64,000 nt of DNA from CAYZTY01 sp964444665 (GTDB lineage Bacteria > Planctomycetota > Phycisphaerae > Sedimentisphaerales > CAYZTY01). Positions 33,743 to 42,770 of the stretch are shown here, piece by piece. Location of the stretch: the NCBI GenBank assembly GCA_964444665.1, contig CAYUIE010000008.1:86809-150808 (forward strand), written 5' to 3'. The position numbers and the translations under genes were made by a program. Within the stretch, counting starts at the first letter, position 1. Each line of letters begins with the position of its first letter. The notes beneath the pieces were generated by a model. It saw nothing but the letters and a program-made list of their open reading frames with translations, was not told the origin of the DNA and did no database searches.

Positions 33743-35770
33743 TTAACGCAGATATCCCAGAGAGCGGAGTCGTTCCACCATAGCCGGAGTAAGATTAAGC
33801 TCTTGACTACCTGACAAATGCTTATACTTCCCAAGCTCTCCCTTAAGGTCTTCCAGCTCCTGTAAAGACGTGGAAGCCAAATTAACCTCCTCAGATGGGT
33901 CCTCTTGCAGGTTATAAAGCTCGATTGATTCTCCCATCCATGAGCCGTCTGTTGCTCTCCAGCCGGCAGCCCGTTCGATAAGTTTCCAGCCTTTATGTCG
34001 TATTGAGGCTGCTGCCCGACTGAAATGGTTTGGGGTAGGATAAAGCCCGCTTTTTGCTGAAACTTGAAACGGCTTGTTATTTTTTATCAAGCCACTCAAA
34101 CTACGTCCATCTATATTTTTCAATTGTTCAATACCAAGCAAATCAAGTATGGTGGGTGCTATATCGATAGTACGAACCTGATCATCAATCACAAGAGGAG
34201 TTCTAAAGTCTTCATCAGGCGGAACCAAAATTAAAGGCACTAATAAGGTAGGGTCATACAAGTCTCTGCCCCAGTACAGGCTGTGTTCCCCCATTGACTC
34301 ACCATGGTCAGCCGTCATGAGTGTAAGTAAACGCCCGTTTGGCACATTTCGCTGTGCGGCATCAACAAGTCGTCCAACCTCATGGTCTGCGTATGAAATT
34401 TCAGCATCATATAGCGCAATCATTTGTTTTATGTCTTCTGGTGATGTTATGATTTTAGATTGCTCTAAAGCATTCTGAAAATACCAGTCTCCAGAAACCG
34501 GCCCCTTATAATTTCTGGATTCTTCGGTAAGATATTCCTTAGGAGGACGATAGGGCAAATGCGGATCGAAGAGATGCACCCATATAAAGAAAGGATATTT
34601 GTTATTACACTCAAGCCATTTAATAGCTAAGTCTGTGGTTTTAGCCCCTGTTCTATATATTGGGTCAAAAGGAAACCTAAAAAAGTCCTTTAGTATCTTC
34701 TTTGAATACTTAAAAAGCAGTATGTTGTAGGCCTTTTGGGGAAACCAGGGAATATCATCTATATTGTCATAATACGCCTGGAAATGAGATGGTAGGCCAC
34801 ATGCAGAATCTACGGTAGTCCAACTACTCACAAATGAAGCGGTAACGTAGCCTTTGGCGCTCAACAGGTCTGCGATTGTTGGGACGGACTGTGACATACG
34901 TTCTAAGTTTTGTAAAACACCGTGTTTTTCAGGAAGCAGCCCGGTTAGTATGGAAGCATGAGAGGGGCCGGTAAACCTGTGGGGTGTTACGACCTGGCGA
35001 AAAAGAATTCCCCTTTTCGCCAAGCTGTCCAAATGTGGCGTTTGCGCATTCGCATACCCATACACTCCAACATGGTCGGCGCGTAACGTATCAAGAGTTA
35101 TAAGCAAAACACTTGTTCGTTCTAAATTAGCCTCCGTCACAGGCTTTACTACAGGCATTCGAAAGCCCAGGAATCCACAGGTTATTAAAGCCATAAAAAT
35201 CGCTAATACACACCTCCATAAGTTCATACGGCCCTGTATGAGATGCCAGATAAGAAGAAAGGCTGCTATACCTGCAAAACAAATCGCAAGAAAAAGGTTT
35301 TGTGTGTTTGGAGCCTTGAATGCACTTAGGGATAGTGCGCCGGCAAGAATGAAGCCCTGCAATATCCACCACAATCTCGGCCGCCATAGATACGGGCATT
35401 TAGTAAAAATGTATCGAAACACCACCAAACAAAGCCATCCTATGGCAAATGCAGCTGCCATAATTAAGGGATTCTGTTTTTCTTTGAAAATCTCAAGAGC
35501 CAATAAAACTGATAATGGTAATGAGACAGCTATATGAGAGAATTTTGAAATGCACAATAAAACAGCAGAAACAGCACCAAGAACCAATCCAAAAAGTCCA
35601 TATAATAGAAAAATAGCTAATAAAGTTCTACACGCTTCTTCCTGGCGTAAACCTAAACCCAACCTACCTATCACTAACCACTCGGCTAATCCGTAAACCA
35701 CAGCCACTCCGATAGATGTTAAAATCGCATCTCGGATATTCAAATTTTTAGACTCATTAGAAACGCTCAT
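33743..35770 (-). CDS. Membrane-anchored sulfatase/alkaline-phosphatase-fold protein
   Basis: This 675-residue protein has about six N-terminal helices (to about residue 210) and a large extracytoplasmic alkaline-phosphatase-superfamily domain. Metal-binding segments are 'LLITLDTLRADHVGVYGY', 'FIWVHLFDPHLPYRPP' and 'LMTADHGESMGEH'. At the nucleophile position the sequence reads 'FTGPSHASILTG' (T267), so the sulfatase C/S-x-P-x-R motif is absent: Thr replaces the Cys/Ser that becomes formylglycine, and His replaces Arg. It is therefore less likely to be a classical sulfatase than a phospho- or alcohol-group transferase/hydrolase using Thr. The C-terminal 'MVERLRSLGYL' is typical of this subfamily. 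It probably modifies the surface glycan or lipid. Confidence 0.83.
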   Translation of the reverse strand: MSVSNESKNLNIRDAILTSIGVAVVYGLAEWLVIGRLGLGLRQEEACRTLLAIFLLYGLFGLVLGAVSAVLLCISKFSHIAVSLPLSVLLALEIFKEKQNPLIMAAAFAIGWLCLVVFRYIFTKCPYLWRPRLWWILQGFILAGALSLSAFKAPNTQNLFLAICFAGIAAFLLIWHLIQGRMNLWRCVLAIFMALITCGFLGFRMPVVKPVTEANLERTSVLLITLDTLRADHVGVYGYANAQTPHLDSLAKRGILFRQVVTPHRFTGPSHASILTGLLPEKHGVLQNLERMSQSVPTIADLLSAKGYVTASFVSSWTTVDSACGLPSHFQAYYDNIDDIPWFPQKAYNILLFKYSKKILKDFFRFPFDPIYRTGAKTTDLAIKWLECNNKYPFFIWVHLFDPHLPYRPPKEYLTEESRNYKGPVSGDWYFQNALEQSKIITSPEDIKQMIALYDAEISYADHEVGRLVDAAQRNVPNGRLLTLMTADHGESMGEHSLYWGRDLYDPTLLVPLILVPPDEDFRTPLVIDDQVRTIDIAPTILDLLGIEQLKNIDGRSLSGLIKNNKPFQVSAKSGLYPTPNHFSRAAASIRHKGWKLIERAAGWRATDGSWMGESIELYNLQEDPSEEVNLASTSLQELEDLKGELGKYKHLSGSQELNLTPAMVERLRSLGYLR

Positions 35771-35871
35771 AATAATCTGCCTCTTTTTTATAAGAACTTT
35801 TACCTATTAAAAACACTGTCTTCTTTCTACAACTTCACTTTTAGAAATAATTATGACATAAAGCTGCTGAA

Positions 35872-37308
35872 TCAGTCCTCTACGACATGGGTCTCGAAAA
35901 TTTTCCGATAGTAGCCCTGCCATTTATCTCTATCAAACCGTCCATTTTGATTGAGACAATCGCTTGCAGCATAGCCCATATAAAGGGCATGGTGAGTGTT
36001 ATCATGAGCAAAGAGCCCCTGCCGTCCAAAAAAAAGTAAATTTTCTACCTGACTAAGCCACCGATCAATGATACCAAAGCAAACTTCATAATCCTTATGA
36101 TAGACGGGATACGCATGACTAAGTCGACGACTTACTACCATCTCAGGACGGATTTTTAGCGGGATGGATGCTCGTTCGAGAGAATCAAAAACTATCTTAC
36201 CTAATTCCTCGTCTGTCATTGTCCACTCAGAATCGCTTGTAAAACACGGAAATTCAGCACATAGAACTGTCGTATTTCTAGGTTCTTGGGCATAACTGTA
36301 ATTCTTTGGCTCTGAAATTCTTGTAATTGGTATCTCTGAGTCAGGAAAGTAATGGGCATCGTATTGGCTAAACTGATCCTGTTTTAAGACAAGGTATATT
36401 AATATCATAGCTCGATATTGAATCTTTTCGGATGCTTCAATCAATGACGTAGGCGCCGGAGGCTTAAGTAATCGGACCAAGTATGGTACAGGGATTGTGG
36501 ACCAGACATACTCCGGCCGATATGTAATGGTTTGTCCGTTTGATGCGCAAGAGCAGACAGTGTCTATTGCATTTCCATTCATCCGAAGAGATGTTATGCG
36601 TGTACCTAAATGAAAATTCGCGCCGGCTTCTTTTGCAGCAGCATACAATTGATGACTTATCTGCCCAAATCCCTTTCTCGGATAAAAATAAATTCCACTG
36701 CCAGGCTGTTTAAAGCCGGGTACTGCTGCAAGTATTTTCCTCAACATCTTTTTAAACGAGTTGGCAGAAACACGTCGATATGCCTGTGTGGATGATATTT
36801 CCTGAGGGGGCACGCCCCAAATCTTATGGACATAGGGAAAATAAAATTCACGGCAAATGGTCCTCCCCAATCCCTTTTCCAATACCGATGCAAAGGATTC
36901 AATATTTGAAGTTTTCTGCGTAAATCCCAGTTTTTTCCGCACTAAATCTATCGCTGTACTCACCGAAAAGGAAAATGGCAATTTAAGACACAAATCAAAA
37001 GGCCTGAGCGGAAAGCTAATCCACCGATTACGCAATCTTATTCGCCCATTACGGGGTCTCTGCATTAAATCATCGCTGAGCAATATCCGTAAATCTTTGA
37101 GAATCTCCGGGTCACAGCTTGGGTGAAGCCGGTGGCTTCCGTAATCAACATTTATTCCAGATATATTAAAGCTTCCTGCAATTCCGCCAACATCTTTGTC
37201 CTGTTCAATAACGGTAACAGAAGCGTGATTGTTTTTTGTAACCCGATAGGCTGCCCCTAAGCCTGCAGGCCCCCCGCCCAGTATGACAATATGAGGTTTT
37301 TTTGCCAT
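35872..37308 (-). CDS. FAD-dependent oxidoreductase, mutase/amine-oxidase fold
   Basis: A 478-residue protein with an N-terminal Rossmann FAD motif 'VILGGGPAGLGAAYRV' (residues 8-23), 'VIEQDKDVGGIAGSF', 'DYGSHRLHPSCDPEI' and a C-terminal FAD-contact segment 'LLFFGRQGLFAHDNTHHALYMG'. The 'YVHKIWGVPPQEIS' segment matches the 'YT-K-WG-----I' of UDP-galactopyranose-mutase-like proteins. It resembles the protein at 53309-55117, but lacks its membrane tail. In glycan clusters such proteins are taken to act on nucleotide or lipid-linked sugars; the substrate is unknown. Confidence 0.83.
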   Translation of the reverse strand: MAKKPHIVILGGGPAGLGAAYRVTKNNHASVTVIEQDKDVGGIAGSFNISGINVDYGSHRLHPSCDPEILKDLRILLSDDLMQRPRNGRIRLRNRWISFPLRPFDLCLKLPFSFSVSTAIDLVRKKLGFTQKTSNIESFASVLEKGLGRTICREFYFPYVHKIWGVPPQEISSTQAYRRVSANSFKKMLRKILAAVPGFKQPGSGIYFYPRKGFGQISHQLYAAAKEAGANFHLGTRITSLRMNGNAIDTVCSCASNGQTITYRPEYVWSTIPVPYLVRLLKPPAPTSLIEASEKIQYRAMILIYLVLKQDQFSQYDAHYFPDSEIPITRISEPKNYSYAQEPRNTTVLCAEFPCFTSDSEWTMTDEELGKIVFDSLERASIPLKIRPEMVVSRRLSHAYPVYHKDYEVCFGIIDRWLSQVENLLFFGRQGLFAHDNTHHALYMGYAASDCLNQNGRFDRDKWQGYYRKIFETHVVED

Positions 37309-37413
37309 GTAAACTACGAAAAAAAGAATGACGAAATAAATCTAATTCAAAGAATGCCCGTACGCTGCTGCGGGATTCTTCACTCATTCTCATCGTCTTT
37401 GGTTAGTGCTTTT

Positions 37414-38970
37414 TTAACAACTTACTCTTTTAAAAGGGCTCTTTACAGCCCAAATTCCCCAAATCGCAATTCCGCAAACCAGAAATACAGGTAATACAAG
37501 GGGGCGGTCTTGAAAATAATCCATACGCTTCAATGTAGACAGCCAGGGAAGTTGAAATCCTCCAAGAGTAATACGAATTAACGGCTCCATGACCCCTAAA
37601 CCAAATTCTACATCTCGGTACATAGCCAGGCACCAGGACCAATATAGTGAAATGATTGAAAACAAAACAGCCGGTATCTTAGGCATTCGGATGATTACCA
37701 TCGCTACAATCAAAAAGAAAAATGGTGTTACAGGGACAACGTGACGAACGCCCGTGTTAAACTGGACGTAACCAAACTGATTTGCGGCACAAAAAAGGAA
37801 AAAACCACACCCATATATTAATATAAACAGCAGTTGATTGCCTCCAATTCTTTGACGCACGTGCCGGAAGAAAAAAGGCAGACAAAAAACAAGTAACAGG
37901 ATAGGGGCTGATGTAAAAAGACCATAACGTCCACTAAATGCCGTTTGAAATAAAAGATGCAACCTGGGCCAGGTCAAACCACTAAAGCCGTTTTGGCTAA
38001 ATTCCGTAGGCGGCATATAGTGCTGAGCCGGATAAAATGGATGCCCAAAGAGCAACCACTGGTATGCTATCAATACAGATACACTGAGTGCAACGCCCAC
38101 AAAAAATCGTATGATATGTTGAAGCGATCTCGATTCTTTCGGAAAAGAGAGGTAGCGTAAAATAGCATATAAGGAAATAGAGAATACTGCCACGATGCCG
38201 CTGTAATCCAGCACAACGGTCCAGCCGCATAGAATCCCCGCAAGGAAGTAAAAAGGAGGCCGAGGACATTCGGCATCATCCCAGGGTCGCCATAACAAAA
38301 CGAATGAAAAGAGCGAAAAATGCCCCAAAAGCAGATTGTGGTTGAGGAATGCCGTCCTGTAAAACACAGGTGTGCCAAAGGCAAAAAGCACAGACAGGAA
38401 AACAGCAAGGCGAATGGAACGAGTCAGCGCCAAAAGAACGTAAAACATCACAACCGCCGAAAATGCCGAAAGAGGAGCCATACAAAACGCCTGTATAACA
38501 CCACAAGCTAAACCAAATTTAACATCCAGCCCTCGCTTTACAACCTCTTCGTAAAATCGCTTCGAGTTTGGATGCAGGACCGTATCATATTCTTTATGGA
38601 CAAGACTTGGGTCACCCGCACGAGCTTTCTGAACTTTAACTGTAATAAAGTTTATAAGCGGACGCGCGATTGCGTAGGGAATAGCCCCGAGAATTGATGC
38701 GCCGGGATTATTATTGATATACGCTCCTCTGTCCTTGATTGTAAAAATGTCGGGGTGTAATCCTGAGTATTCCGAAACATCAAAACTGAGGTGGTCTCCC
38801 AAGGTGATTGCCGGATAAATTTCCCGAACAACATTGGTCGCAAAGTGCAAAACGAACACGAACCAGCAAGTTATGAATAAGCGAATCGCGATTACTCTAT
38901 AAAGACACTCCTGTGATGACATTGAAGACTGCTTATAATGCCTTCCCTTTTTTACACTTTCAAGATTCAT
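37414..38970 (-). CDS. Polytopic membrane protein, possibly GT-C or polymerase
   Basis: A 518-residue protein with about twelve hydrophobic helices and no large soluble tail. The first outer loop 'LGDHLSFDVSEYSGLHPDIF' contains acidic residues and is followed by 'RGAYINNNPGASILGAIPYAIARP', a pattern I have seen in planctomycete proteins described only as hypothetical. It could be a glycosyltransferase or a Wzy-like polymerase. Its position beside a FAD mutase-like gene and an LPG-type membrane protein supports a role in glycan assembly. Confidence 0.6.
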   Translation of the reverse strand: MNLESVKKGRHYKQSSMSSQECLYRVIAIRLFITCWFVFVLHFATNVVREIYPAITLGDHLSFDVSEYSGLHPDIFTIKDRGAYINNNPGASILGAIPYAIARPLINFITVKVQKARAGDPSLVHKEYDTVLHPNSKRFYEEVVKRGLDVKFGLACGVIQAFCMAPLSAFSAVVMFYVLLALTRSIRLAVFLSVLFAFGTPVFYRTAFLNHNLLLGHFSLFSFVLLWRPWDDAECPRPPFYFLAGILCGWTVVLDYSGIVAVFSISLYAILRYLSFPKESRSLQHIIRFFVGVALSVSVLIAYQWLLFGHPFYPAQHYMPPTEFSQNGFSGLTWPRLHLLFQTAFSGRYGLFTSAPILLLVFCLPFFFRHVRQRIGGNQLLFILIYGCGFFLFCAANQFGYVQFNTGVRHVVPVTPFFFLIVAMVIIRMPKIPAVLFSIISLYWSWCLAMYRDVEFGLGVMEPLIRITLGGFQLPWLSTLKRMDYFQDRPLVLPVFLVCGIAIWGIWAVKSPFKRVSC

Positions 38971-39030
38971 TAGAATTAAGCCGGTTAGAGTTTTAGGAAC
39001 TCAATTTAGAACTGTAATTTCATTTACATT

Positions 39031-40017
39031 TTAAGATGCAGGATTTTCCTCGGTTAATTTTGAGATGGATACATTTTTCCCGGCATATAAATAAAACAGA
39101 CCTCCAAAACCTCCTGCTGCAAAAAAAAGAGATTCCCAGAGAAGGCCTAATCCCACTGCGCTGGCAGCACTTATACCAAACGGACGAAGTAAGCCCGCAA
39201 GAGCAGCTTCTCGTATGCCAAGTCCGCCAAGGCTGATGGGCAGCATAGCGGATAGCTTTGTCACAGGCCATATAACTACCCAGATTTTAAAAGAAAGAGA
39301 AATACCCATATTCAACGCTAAAAAATAAGACAATAAAATAAACCACATTTGAATGATTAGTGATGCACACAAAGCAACTAAAATACGCAAAGGTTTTTTA
39401 ACAAATTCTTTAAGGACTAGGCGAAACTTTTCGGCAATCCCAACTAAAAACTTCGGCATACCCTGCCATAACGGAGCAATAAGGATAAACACACAGCATA
39501 ACATAAAAAAAACTATAATCAGGAGAACGCCAAATAGCGTTTTGTAAGTGCCGGCAAATAGCGTATTGGAAGATAATAATGTTCCGCAAAGAATAATTAA
39601 AACAAGGGCGCCTGTGTCCAAGACTCTATCCAGGACACTACCTAAAATAACCGGCCCTTTTTCTCCCTTCAGCCTGATAGCGAGACCGGCACGAACAATA
39701 TCTCCTCCGGTCATAGAAGGTAAAAATATGTTTGCAAACAGCCCGGCAAAATAGCATCGGTATGCACTTAATAGAGATAATCTGTTATTGCCCGTATTAA
39801 TCAAAAGACTCCATTTCATTACACCCACTGAGTGCCCTGCAATAAGCGCAATAACTGAAAGAAGCCAAAGCCAAAAAGGGACCTGTTTAACGGCGCCCCA
39901 TAGCTCAGAAACCGGAAGGATATAAAAAATAACAATGAGAATGGACGCACTTAAAAAGACACGCGTCAGAGGGTTTCTCCACAACCGAATAAAAAAAGGC
40001 AACATATTGATTATCAC
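39031..40017 (-). CDS. LPG-synthase-type (UPF0104) membrane protein
   Basis: A 328-residue protein with seven to eight helices. Family segments are 'FWLWLLSVIALIAGHSVGVMKWSLL', 'CYFAGLFANIFLPSMTGGDIVRAGLA', 'GSVLDRVLDTGALVLI' and 'AMLPISLGGLGIREAALAGLL'. These proteins correspond to the membrane part of lysylphosphatidylglycerol synthase; stand-alone forms next to GT2 genes (AglD-like) are taken to help move or use polyprenyl-linked sugars. Its start overlaps the stop of the upstream GT2 gene by 4 bases, so the two are translationally coupled and probably work together. Confidence 0.87.
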   Translation of the reverse strand: MIINMLPFFIRLWRNPLTRVFLSASILIVIFYILPVSELWGAVKQVPFWLWLLSVIALIAGHSVGVMKWSLLINTGNNRLSLLSAYRCYFAGLFANIFLPSMTGGDIVRAGLAIRLKGEKGPVILGSVLDRVLDTGALVLIILCGTLLSSNTLFAGTYKTLFGVLLIIVFFMLCCVFILIAPLWQGMPKFLVGIAEKFRLVLKEFVKKPLRILVALCASLIIQMWFILLSYFLALNMGISLSFKIWVVIWPVTKLSAMLPISLGGLGIREAALAGLLRPFGISAASAVGLGLLWESLFFAAGGFGGLFYLYAGKNVSISKLTEENPAS

Positions 40018-40946
40018 TTTTGTTTCGGAGCTAAACCAAACTTAGAGATTTGATCTGATAGAAGTCCTATCGTCCAGATGATAAAAGCGCCTAAGAAAGC
40101 AAATATAGCACTTTCAGAAAGATTCCCAATAAAAAGGTCATATATGAATTTTATTAATCCACCCAGGAAAAAGATTGCCCCAATGGGAAGGAATACCTTT
40201 AAGGGATTAAAGTAGACAATCGTTCTTAAAATCAACAAAAGAAAGTGGTATGCATCGACGGGCCGAATCTTTGACTTGCCGACCCGTTGATAATACTCAA
40301 TCGGATGATAATACACCAGATAATCGTTGCACAGAAACGCCAGCGTAACGGTTGTTGTAAAAGAAAATCCCGACGGCAAAATATAATAAAACTGAGCAAC
40401 AACGGATTTTCTCATAACACGAAGGCCCGAATTCAAGTCAACGATAGTTTCTCCCGCCAGGTAACCGGCCAGTTTCTGAAGAAACCATTTCGCCGGTTTC
40501 CGAATAAAAGGTATATGAACATTACCGTTTGTCCTTGCTCCCACTACCATATCATAATCTTTGGCCTTTTCAATCAATGTGGGAATAGCGTCGGAAGGAT
40601 AAGTCTGGTCTGCATCGATAATCACGATTAGTTCACCTTTGGCCACATTAATGCCGGCCTTTAGCGCCGCACCATAACCCCGATTCTGCGGCATAGAAAT
40701 AAACCTTACCTCCTCCCCGGCTACGATATCGCCCGTATTATCCGTAGAACCATCGTTAATTACTATTACTTCATAAGCCTTCTCTGTTTGCGCCATTACA
40801 TTGTGAACAGCCCTTATCTGGGCAGCAATGGAAGCCTCCTCATTGTAAGCCGGAATGACTATAGAAACGTCTAAACAAGGCGATTGCTCACGGTTTCCAG
40901 AACTATCTTTTTCATTTTTTGATGGAATAAGAGATTCTTCTGTCAT
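40014..40946 (-). CDS. GT2 polyprenyl-phosphate glycosyltransferase, membrane-anchored
   Basis: A 310-residue protein of the DPM1/GtrB type. It has 'VSIVIPAYNEEASIAAQIRA', 'VINDGSTDNTGDI', the metal site 'IVIIDADQTYP', 'DLNSGLRVMRK' and 'GFSFTTTVTLAFL', followed by two C-terminal membrane helices (about residues 250-300). This architecture loads a sugar onto polyprenyl phosphate, making the donors that GT-C enzymes use on the other side. Its 3' end overlaps the next gene, an LPG-type membrane protein, by 4 bases; the pair probably supplies and presents one lipid-linked sugar. Confidence 0.9.
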   Translation of the reverse strand: MTEESLIPSKNEKDSSGNREQSPCLDVSIVIPAYNEEASIAAQIRAVHNVMAQTEKAYEVIVINDGSTDNTGDIVAGEEVRFISMPQNRGYGAALKAGINVAKGELIVIIDADQTYPSDAIPTLIEKAKDYDMVVGARTNGNVHIPFIRKPAKWFLQKLAGYLAGETIVDLNSGLRVMRKSVVAQFYYILPSGFSFTTTVTLAFLCNDYLVYYHPIEYYQRVGKSKIRPVDAYHFLLLILRTIVYFNPLKVFLPIGAIFFLGGLIKFIYDLFIGNLSESAIFAFLGAFIIWTIGLLSDQISKFGLAPKQK

Positions 40947-41033
40947 TGTTAAACTGTCCTTTTTAACCTAAAGGGAATATTACAGGCATTTCACGTGGTA
41001 ACAACATAAAACTTAACCCTGATACAGAAGGGA

Positions 41034-42770
41034 TTATTTGGACTTACATACAAAAATAGTTCCTCCCCCTAAAGTTCCGGGAAATTCTTTCATAAGGATG
41101 AATCCTTCCTGAATAATAGATAACATTCCAGGATAGAATGCTTCCATATGGTCCGGGAACGAGTAAATCAGCCACACGGATCTATTTTGAGAAATGACCT
41201 CCTGCATCTCATCAACAGTTTCTATGGATTTGAGATGAGGAGCGTAGTAGTTCTTATAGGGATAAGCCGAATGGCCCGTGGTTATGATAACATCATCTTT
41301 ATTGCAGCGACTTTCTACATATTTAAGAGCGCCTAAATAATCCTGCTTTGGATAGCGGTAATTATGATACAAAGATAAAGCAGAAATTATAATAATGATA
41401 CCGGCCAATGCCGTTTGGAACACTCGATTCAGATTGCTCCGAGGTATAACTCGCATCGTTTGCCTGGCAAGAAAATCGGCGATAATGGTACATCCACGTA
41501 TAAGCATTAGTATCACTATACCCAGCTCGAAAAAAAAGAAACGTGGATAAAAGTGGCGATGAAGCACTACAAGGACGGCTGCCCCCATAACCACAGGAAT
41601 TGCAAACAGAGCCACAACAACACTATTCGTTTTGGCGTAGCTAACCAACCCGCTGATGATAATTAAAAAGGCGACTACCCCTATAATAAATGTACCAAAT
41701 CCGACTTGTAATCCGCGAATTACCTCGATTATCGCCCAAACAGGATTCGTCCAGGCTTCCACCCGGACTCCACCAACCTGAACCTGGAGTGAGTTAATAA
41801 CCTGAGGAAGAATCAACGCATACAATTGGAATGTAAATAAGGCTGTAAGAATAAATGACACTAACGGCAAAAAAATGAAAGGATGAAACTTTTCTGCGGT
41901 TCTTTTATGTTTTAACAAACGGAAACAGTAGATTATAAAATGGCTTGCCAAAATAAAAACTGATGTAAGATGAGTATACATTCCCAAAGCCATAGAAACG
42001 GCATAAGCAATCCAAATGTAAAATTTGTTTTCCTTAAAGCCTTTAAGAAAGAGCCATGTGCCAAGTAATCCCCAAAATAATAATCCGGTATACCCCCGGG
42101 CATTTTGGGAGAACCAAACATGATAGTAGAAGACCGATATTAATAATGTCGAAAAAAAGGCCTCCCGTTTGTCGGTAACAATCCTGCCTAAAAGAAAAAA
42201 CGCCCAAATACTTGCTAAACCAAATAAAACCGCAGGTAATCTTAGAGCCCAGGCGCTTTGCCCAAACAACTGCACGCTAAAGTGTGCCAATAGGGAAAAG
42301 AGAGGATGATTGTTTTGGTCCGCGTAAGTTGTTAAAAGTTGATTAACAGGCAGCCTTACAAACTCTATCAGGGTAGCTACTTCATCATACCAAAGGCACG
42401 AATTCAGCCTATATGCCCTCAAACCGGCAGCAAATGCCAATATAACCACCAATGGCATCCAGTTCCGAAACCACTGCTTATCCTTTATATCTTTATTTAC
42501 ACTCAATGTACTCTTCAGCATTGGGAAATAAAAGGCACCGATAGCCACCAGCATTAGGCCGTTTAATATTAAACCTACTTTAAAAAGTAGAGCACCTTTC
42601 ACAACAGCTTGGTAATTAGAGGCCAAACTGCTCACTAAAGCTGTGGCAACCTTTTCGGAGGACAGTATAACGCCGAAAGCAAGGAGCAGGACCCCTATCA
42701 AAAAAGGTATTATATTAGTTGCGTTTATCTTTCTATTTCTCATTTGAAGAAACTTCTTTGCGCTTCTCAT
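41034..42770 (-). CDS. GT-C (GT39/ArnT-like) membrane glycosyltransferase
   Basis: This 578-residue protein has about twelve helices. The first outer loop bears the classic acidic motif 'LNSCLWYDEVATLIEFVRLP', followed by 'TYADQNNHPLFSLLAHF', in which the 'NHPL-S' segment is a GT39 hallmark. A soluble domain of about 110 residues closes the protein. The annotated start overlaps the upstream radical-SAM gene by 38 bases; an ATG nine codons in, 'MRNRKINATN', would cut this to 11. The sugar is unknown. Confidence 0.87.
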   Translation of the reverse strand: MRSAKKFLQMRNRKINATNIIPFLIGVLLLAFGVILSSEKVATALVSSLASNYQAVVKGALLFKVGLILNGLMLVAIGAFYFPMLKSTLSVNKDIKDKQWFRNWMPLVVILAFAAGLRAYRLNSCLWYDEVATLIEFVRLPVNQLLTTYADQNNHPLFSLLAHFSVQLFGQSAWALRLPAVLFGLASIWAFFLLGRIVTDKREAFFSTLLISVFYYHVWFSQNARGYTGLLFWGLLGTWLFLKGFKENKFYIWIAYAVSMALGMYTHLTSVFILASHFIIYCFRLLKHKRTAEKFHPFIFLPLVSFILTALFTFQLYALILPQVINSLQVQVGGVRVEAWTNPVWAIIEVIRGLQVGFGTFIIGVVAFLIIISGLVSYAKTNSVVVALFAIPVVMGAAVLVVLHRHFYPRFFFFELGIVILMLIRGCTIIADFLARQTMRVIPRSNLNRVFQTALAGIIIIISALSLYHNYRYPKQDYLGALKYVESRCNKDDVIITTGHSAYPYKNYYAPHLKSIETVDEMQEVISQNRSVWLIYSFPDHMEAFYPGMLSIIQEGFILMKEFPGTLGGGTIFVCKSK

